DNA of 48,141 nucleotides from Promethearchaeota archaeon. GTDB taxonomy: Archaea > Asgardarchaeota > Lokiarchaeia > Sigynarchaeales > SOKP01. Shown here one piece after another: positions 43,409 through 48,141 of the stretch (within the stretch, counting starts at the first letter, position 1; every line of letters begins with the position of its first letter). Position numbers and translations under genes: made by a program. The notes beneath the pieces were generated by a model that saw only the letters and a program-made list of their open reading frames with translations, was not told the DNA's origin and did no database searches. Where the stretch lies: NCBI GenBank assembly GCA_019058515.1, contig JAHPYY010000019.1, positions 1 to 48,141 on the forward strand. Reading direction: 5' to 3'.

Positions 43409-44222
43409 TTATAGTCCCTTCGGACCATTTTTGTAAATTTCAAAAGCTTCGTCTACAGAAGCGTTTTCGTGCACAATAGCTCGTACAGCCTTGATCATTC
43501 CAATAGGACTGTCGCTTTGGAAGATATTTCTTCCCATGTAAGCGCCCTTAATTGTTAAAACAAATAAAGTCTACGCCGACAGCCCCTTTTTCGACGGCAT
43601 TTCTAGCCATTTGAAGGGCATCTCTCTCTGGGATCTTTTTCCCTCCCGCGATGACAACTGGCACAGGACAGATGCTTGTAACCTCTTCAAAATTCTCACA
43701 GTAGTAGGTTTTTACAAATGTCGCACCCATTTCAGCCGCCAATCTACTGGCCATTCCCAAATAGCGCGCATCTCTGACCATATCTCTCCCAACAGCGGTT
43801 ACTGCCAATACTGGTATACCATAATCTTGTCCCCAGTTAACTAATGTGGAAAGATTTAAAATCGTATCTTTCTCGTATTCCCCTCCAACAAATATGGAAC
43901 AAGTAATAGCAGAAACATTCAATCTAATGGCATCTTCGATGGTCACATTAATATCTTCGTTGGAGAGCTCCTTTAACATGCTTGCTCCCGCAGAGACTCT
44001 TAACACTATGGGAATATCGCTTTCTGGTGATACACAGCTTCTTAACATGCCTCTGGTTAACATCAAAGCGTCAGCGTATTTAAAAAGAGGATTAAGATCG
44101 CCAAAACACTTTAAAGATCCTGGAATATTTCCAAAATATCCGTGATCTACTGCGAGCATCACGCATCTTCCCGATTTGGGTTTGATTATTCTTGATAATC
44201 GATTAGCCATTCCCCAATCCAT
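43409..44222 (-). CDS. LsrF-like class I aldolase/thiolase, interrupted by a candidate 31-nt intron
   Basis: The frame from ATG 44222 (after AGGTGA) gives [71 protein letters not shown] (the Schiff-base Lys) and [16 protein letters not shown], all typical of LsrF/FBA class I. It then reads GAVGVD and goes off into FICFNN and a stop. One frame away, from 43537, [18 protein letters not shown] continues to the end of the family. E. coli LsrF reads [12 protein letters not shown] here. Joining 43571 to 43539 restores that frame and gives 260 residues. Removal of 43540-43570 makes the gene whole. The reaction (aldol or thiolase on a phosphorylated sugar-like compound) is inferred from the family. 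Confidence 0.85.
43540..43570 (-). other. candidate bulge-helix-bulge (BHB) intron, 31 nt, in the LsrF-like mRNA
   Basis: In minus-strand terms, exon GCGU (43576-43573) pairs with intron GCGC (43545-43542): three Watson-Crick pairs and a U-G. The bulges are AGA (43572-43570) and UUA (43541-43539), cut after the second base. Inside the intron CUUUA pairs with UAAGG (one U-G), then comes a U-U mismatch, then UUGU pairs with ACAA around the loop UUUA. Only one outer pair (G-C) is seen. Removal joins GUAG to ACAUGG and restores Val-Asp-Met-Gly. Found by hand. Confidence 0.7.
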
Positions 44223-44407
44223 TTATTTCACCTAAAATTTTCTAACTAGAATTATAATGTTTTTGATAAATAATCATAGATCTTTATTTTAATTTTCTCT
44301 AATGCTATTCTAATATGAATTCAAAATAGAATTAAGGTAATTAATTGAAAATAGTGTTAATGGAAAAGAGAGTCTGAGATTTTGTAAATAAAATTATAAA
44401 TATACCC

Positions 44408-45259
44408 CTATAACAGGTTTAGAAAACCTTGAAGCTTACTTTTAATCTTTCTGCTTAATTTTGGCGAGTAATATTGGGAAATAAACTCTTTAATTAACAG
44501 TAATCGGTTCTTATTAATTTTCGAAGTTTTTAGTTCTTTGGAAATTGAAGAGATTACATCGTTTTCAAACACTTCTTTTATGCTATCATCATCCACAATA
44601 TTTAAAACAACCCTTACTTCTTTGAGAAAATTGTTTATTTCTTGTTTCATCAATAATATTTGTTCTTCGTTGTCGATTATTTCCAACACTTTCTTGACCA
44701 GAGATTCTTCGAATTTTAGTTTTCTGTCCCACGCAGTTTGGAGAATATTTTTATGTGCATCAATGACTACGATATTTTTATCTTTAAACTTCGACTTTTC
44801 GAATTCTTCCTGTGAGATGAAGTGAATGTGTTCAGGCTCGTTGTATTCGGATGGAAGTAATTTTTTCAGCATTAAAATAATACCTTCAGAGAATTTCTCA
44901 AGTGTTTCGTCCTTAACTATGAATGTTGGGTGCTTAAATAGATATGCGTGTAAAATAGTTAAAGCACCATAAAGACCAAAAATGCGAATTAAATTTCTTG
45001 TGGATAGATCTTCGGCAATTACTTCCTCTTCTTCGCTAGGAGCTCCCATTAGTATGTCAATCTTCTCGTATCCACGAATAACACCTTTTTGATCGACAAA
45101 TACGATGAATTGATGCTCGTTACAAACCGCTCCGGGAGGAATTTGTATTTTTATGCTACCAAACTTCTTTTGGGCAAAAACATCTTCTGGTACGTTAATA
45201 AATTTGGAGTTTTGACAGATAGGACAGGTCACATTTATCTCTTTATACACTTGCGTCAT
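44408..45259 (-). CDS. zinc-finger protein of an Asgard-type family with helical C-terminus
   Basis: A 283-residue protein from ATG 45259 (a TTG four codons upstream is less likely). It begins with a zinc finger-like module (VTCPICQNSKFINVP, then GAVCNEHQFIVFVDQKGVIRGYEKID), where Cys-x2-Cys and Cys-x2-His would bind zinc. A middle part (TRNLIRIFGLYGALTILHAYLFKHPTFIV) and a lysine-rich helical end follow (SKELKTSKINKNRLLLIKE). I recall similar CPxC...CxH modules in Lokiarchaeal proteins. Function unknown; the link to signalling or protein modification is a guess. Confidence 0.6.
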   Translation of the reverse strand: MTQVYKEINVTCPICQNSKFINVPEDVFAQKKFGSIKIQIPPGAVCNEHQFIVFVDQKGVIRGYEKIDILMGAPSEEEEVIAEDLSTRNLIRIFGLYGALTILHAYLFKHPTFIVKDETLEKFSEGIILMLKKLLPSEYNEPEHIHFISQEEFEKSKFKDKNIVVIDAHKNILQTAWDRKLKFEESLVKKVLEIIDNEEQILLMKQEINNFLKEVRVVLNIVDDDSIKEVFENDVISSISKELKTSKINKNRLLLIKEFISQYYSPKLSRKIKSKLQGFLNLL

Positions 45260-45434
45260 AAATAATTCCAAGATAGATTCTTTATCGAATAGTCATGAAA
45301 AAAAGTATCTATTAAGTAATTATACAAAATCCATAAATTAAAAATTTAGCTAATTTTGCTAATTTTGTAGAGTATGTAATAGGTTATTCGTTTAATAATC
45401 TGTGTAATGGTTCAACGGTGATTTATAAAGCGTT

Positions 45435-46355
45435 TTAAATAACTGTGCGTAACCATGGGACGATAATATCTAAAACTTCTTTAATGTTTTCCTGAAAGAT
45501 CAAATGGGACGCTCCTTTTATAATCTCTAATTTTTTATTTAGCGAATTCAACCAGTCGTAAATCTCTGTCATGTAATCTATAGAAAACAGAACATCGTGC
45601 TCTCCATTTAATATCATGGTGGGGGTGTTAATGTTCTCGATTGGATTAGCTAAAGGTTCCCTCATTTGAGTTCTGAGAGATTAAAGACTGTACTTTAAAC
45701 TTAATAGCTCGTCTGCCATCAGAAAATCAATCCTGTCCGAAAATTCTGCGTACGCTAGCGTATCAAAGTCCAGGTAGAGCAATACGCTTAGTTTAAAGGA
45801 AGGTAACACTTTAGCTAAGTACGGAATTATTTGAATAGCCCTTTTCTTTAATCCTTTTAGCTTGATAATTTTTTTATATGCATCCTCGTTAAATATCGCA
45901 GCGTTATGACAAATCCCCGCACTTATTCTCTGATCGTTAGCCAAACAATATAAGGTGGTAATACCTCCCAACGAGGATCCCATAACCTCAATATTTTTCC
46001 TATAATTATCCAAGATCAAGCTGACTACATCGTAAATATTCTCACAAAACTCTCTCATCGTGAAATGACCCCTTTTTCCGTCACTGAGTCCGTGTCCTTG
46101 TAAATCCGGCGCGAAAACTCTAAATCCTTTCCTATTCAGCGCGTATAAGAATTCTGCGTAAAATCTGCTATACACAGATGTGTCATGAATAAAAACTACA
46201 TTAGTCGCTGTCGATTCATTTAAATCGTACACATCAATGTGTAGTTCTTTTCCATTTGAAGTAATAATCTTCTCGGAAATGGACTCTTTAATTTCTTGGG
46301 CGTTTTCAAAGAGGATGTAATTAAACCAATAATCCATGTAGTCTTTCTTTTTCAT
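45435..46355 (-). pseudogene. alpha/beta hydrolase (monoglyceride lipase type) interrupted by one TAA
   Basis: From ATG 46355 the frame encodes a serine hydrolase: NVVFIHDTSVYSRFYAEFLYAL, FAPDLQGHGLSDGKRGHF, and EVMGSSLGGITTLY, with the nucleophile Ser in GSSLGG. It meets TAA at 45681-45683 after LLSLKYSL and continues in the same frame with SLRTQMREPLANPIENI, then PTMILNGEHDVLFSID (the Asp) and KGASHLIFQENI (the His). All three catalytic residues are kept and the alignment runs straight across the stop, so this is probably a recent nonsense change or a sequence error. No hairpin intron was found at this site. Confidence 0.65.
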
Positions 46356-46466
46356 TGCTCTACACAATTTTGGATTATTAGATTATTAAATATTCGTAAT
46401 TAACACTCGTTAATTAAGGCTTACAAGAAACTAAATTAAAAAAAAGAAGGAAAAACAAAGATACAA

Positions 46467-47146
46467 TTATTCAGTTATTTCCCTTTCTAGTAGTATTTCC
46501 TGAGTAAATGTTCTTTTCGGGGAATTATATCCGGTTATAGATGTAAGAAAGACGTAAACTAGAATATTCGGTAGAATACCTACAAACATGATAGTGAAAA
46601 TTACAGCGGAGACAATGTTGTATAGAATAACATACAGGAATAATTGACCCACCACGTCGAGGAGATAGTGATATATCATGTTTGGAAACAAGCTTCTTGT
46701 TTTAGTATACATATATCCGAAAGATAAGCCTATAAAAGTAGCGTATATCATCTGGAAAAGTACTGAGACTGGATTGATGTTAGCTAACAAGAGAAAAATA
46801 GCGCTTGTTCCGTAGAATAAACCAAATGTCACGCTGTTTATAACAATTGCCGTTCTCGTTGTAGATTTTTTCTCGAGCAAGAGAATCATAACGCTTCTAA
46901 ACGCAATTTTTCCCAAATTCCTGGTATCAGCATAAAAACGAATAAAAACCAACCCAATCCCACAAATCCCGTTACACTAGGATCGGGATTACCAAATAAA
47001 ACATTTAGGTCGAATGCATATACTCCAAGTAGATTAGCCCTAATCCATACGATAAAGCAAAATATTGCCGTAGAGACGACGCCTATTAAAATGTTCCTTC
47101 CTAGTGGCTTTACTTGAGTAAATTTTATCGCCTTCAAATGCTCCAA
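46467..47146 (-). pseudogene. frameshifted CPBP-type intramembrane protease
   Basis: Two overlapping frames make one protein. The first (TTG 47146, EHLKAIKFTQVKPLGRNIL) reaches GWFLFVFMLIPGIWEK and stops. The second continues with IAFRSVMILLLEKKSTTRTAIVIN, VTFGLFYGTSAIF and NMIYHYLLDVVGQ. The CPBP motif WEExAFR spans the join, where a base is missing in a run of five A (T on the plus strand, 46907-46911). The His usually found in FGLxHG is Tyr here. The piece may have been the C-terminal part of an ABC permease fusion, because the frame of the preceding permease continues past its stop with NNPILGMIVLLAVLFGW. Confidence 0.65.
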
Positions 47147-47205
47147 CCGAATAAAACTGCTAGTAATACGATCATACCAAGAATAGGATTATTGCGTAAC
47201 GCTCC

Positions 47206-48141
47206 TCATGTTTTGTAGGTCGCCATTTTTTCCAGCTTTGGGAACATCTTATTAAACATGTATATCGCGCAGCCTAAACCTAATATTCCGATTCCGTCCA
47301 TGACAAAAGAGGCGATATAGATATTAGTAAAAGCAAAAATAAAGAATCCGAGCATCACGATTACTAAATACAGTCCTAATCCGGCGAAAATGATGGTAAG
47401 CCATTTGGTTAATCTTTTTTCTCTGTTCACTTCCTCTAACACGTATTTATATTTCAATTTACCGAAAAAACGCACCTTTAATTCTAAAATTATAAATAGA
47501 AACATCCATGTAATAGGTAAAGATGACAAATACAGCAGTATAAAAAGCGGAGACGCAATTAGTACTGTAGTTATAATAGAGATTAACATAAAAGATATGG
47601 TTTGGATTATAGACATCAAAATAATCTTAGCTTTCGCTTGATCTCTTGGTAGCACTGGCAAGGAGGCAAGTGCGCTCTCTCCCGATTGCTCCAGGTTAAG
47701 AAGTCCAACCACAAGCATCATTGGAGTAAATACGCAAACCACCAGGACTACAGCCCACAATATCATTATGGCAAATTCTGTGGTTACTTCGGCAACTATA
47801 GGATAGGACATAGACAACATCATTATGGCGGGATAGATAATTGGCATGATAAAGAACATGAAAGATTGGTAATCTCGAATCGCAAACGTTAAATCCTTTT
47901 TCAAATAAGACTTAATCGGAGTTCTTACCTCAATCTCTATAGTTTTTGCGATTTCTTCCTCGCTGATTAATTCTTTTTCTCCCCTCACTACAATTTCGGA
48001 GGAGGTGGTGTTTTTAAGAGTTCTTAACGCAATGGAATATATTTTCCACAAAAGCAGCACAAAAAGGGCCAACCCGATTAAAGATGTAACAATTAGAAAG
48101 GGATCAACGAAATTTGGGAGGATTGCCATGGAGATTAAATA
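47206..48141 (-). CDS. ABC-2 type permease (NatB-like), 5' part beyond the window edge
   Basis: The frame is open to the window end, so the gene may start outside; ATG 48129 is one possible start. The 307 visible residues hold about seven membrane helices, with VDPFLIVTSLIGLALFVLLL, an acidic loop (EKELISEEEIAKTIEIEVRTP), KKDLTFAIRDYQSFMFFIMP and SLPVLPRDQAKAKIILMS. This is the second half of an ABC-2/NatB-type export permease, which pairs with a cytosolic ATPase. It ends in TGA at 47206-47208 after MATYKT; in the same frame NNPILGMIVLLAVLFGW follows, so the stop may also be a lesion. The ATPase gene is not in the window. Confidence 0.6.
   Translation of the reverse strand, partial: YLISMAILPNFVDPFLIVTSLIGLALFVLLLWKIYSIALRTLKNTTSSEIVVRGEKELISEEEIAKTIEIEVRTPIKSYLKKDLTFAIRDYQSFMFFIMPIIYPAIMMLSMSYPIVAEVTTEFAIMILWAVVLVVCVFTPMMLVVGLLNLEQSGESALASLPVLPRDQAKAKIILMSIIQTISFMLISIITTVLIASPLFILLYLSSLPITWMFLFIILELKVRFFGKLKYKYVLEEVNREKRLTKWLTIIFAGLGLYLVIVMLGFFIFAFTNIYIASFVMDGIGILGLGCAIYMFNKMFPKLEKMATYKT

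Noticed and set aside
45660..45710. A hairpin intron around the TAA of the hydrolase gene (TTAAAG / CTTTAA).
   Set aside because: The flanking bases cannot form the 4-bp central helix needed for a BHB motif, and the protein aligns without a gap.

Overview
The window looks like a chromosomal segment of an Asgard archaeon, probably of the Lokiarchaeia type. This is inferred from several things seen in the sequence: it is AT-rich throughout; several promoters are TATA-like and lie about 25 bases before the start codon, while other genes have GGTG-type ribosome sites; the tRNA-His has archaeal-type introns; and several proteins belong to types known from Asgard archaea (a longin-like protein, an Rpn10-like VWA protein, a TIR-like effector, a zinc-finger protein of the CPxC type). 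No database search was possible.

Layout. 0-9 kb: the start of an Rpn10-like VWA gene, a sulfatase-fold hydrolase, a DUF763 protein, a GH2 glycosidase, a decayed carotenoid-type DUF422 gene, a VOC protein, a GH4 glycosidase and a GNAT acetyltransferase. 9-20.4 kb: lipid and redox metabolism, with two related membrane proteins, an acyl-CoA ligase, a membrane beta-propeller, a CPBP protease, an FAD oxidase/Fe-S protein pair and a class III aminotransferase. 20.4-30.2 kb: an accessory, very AT-rich region with a HEPN three-gene cassette, a Gfo/Idh oxidoreductase, a transglutaminase/histidine kinase/broken receiver/transglutaminase block, a repeat cluster resembling iterons and a TIR-like effector. 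30.4-36.2 kb: longin-like protein, AAA-type ATPase, Hsp20, PAP2 phosphatase, a methanogenesis-marker-9-like protein and tRNA-His. 36.3-48 kb: tandem two-TM proteins, PhnN-like kinase, DtxR-like and ribbon-helix-helix regulators, a VIT1-like transporter, a zinc alcohol dehydrogenase, an LsrF-like aldolase, and at the end a broken hydrolase and a broken ABC permease/CPBP unit.

The main discovery is a pair of candidate introns of the archaeal bulge-helix-bulge (BHB) type in protein-coding genes. In the Fe-S protein gene (30 nt, 16493-16522) and the LsrF-like gene (31 nt, 43540-43570) a short insertion interrupts a conserved motif with stop codons or a frameshift. Removing it exactly at the predicted cleavage points restores the family motif. 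Both insertions fold with a 4-bp central helix ending in a U-G pair, two 3-nt bulges, and a 9-10 bp intron hairpin with a 4-5 nt loop. The tRNA-His gene carries two introns, one of which fits the same rules. This suggests that the tRNA splicing endonuclease also processes mRNAs in this organism.

A second theme is decay. At least six genes are otherwise recognisable but carry in-frame stops or single-base shifts (DUF422, MtaA remnant, receiver domain, a membrane protein, an alpha/beta hydrolase, ABC/CPBP). No hairpin intron was found at these sites, so they look like true pseudogenes or assembly errors.
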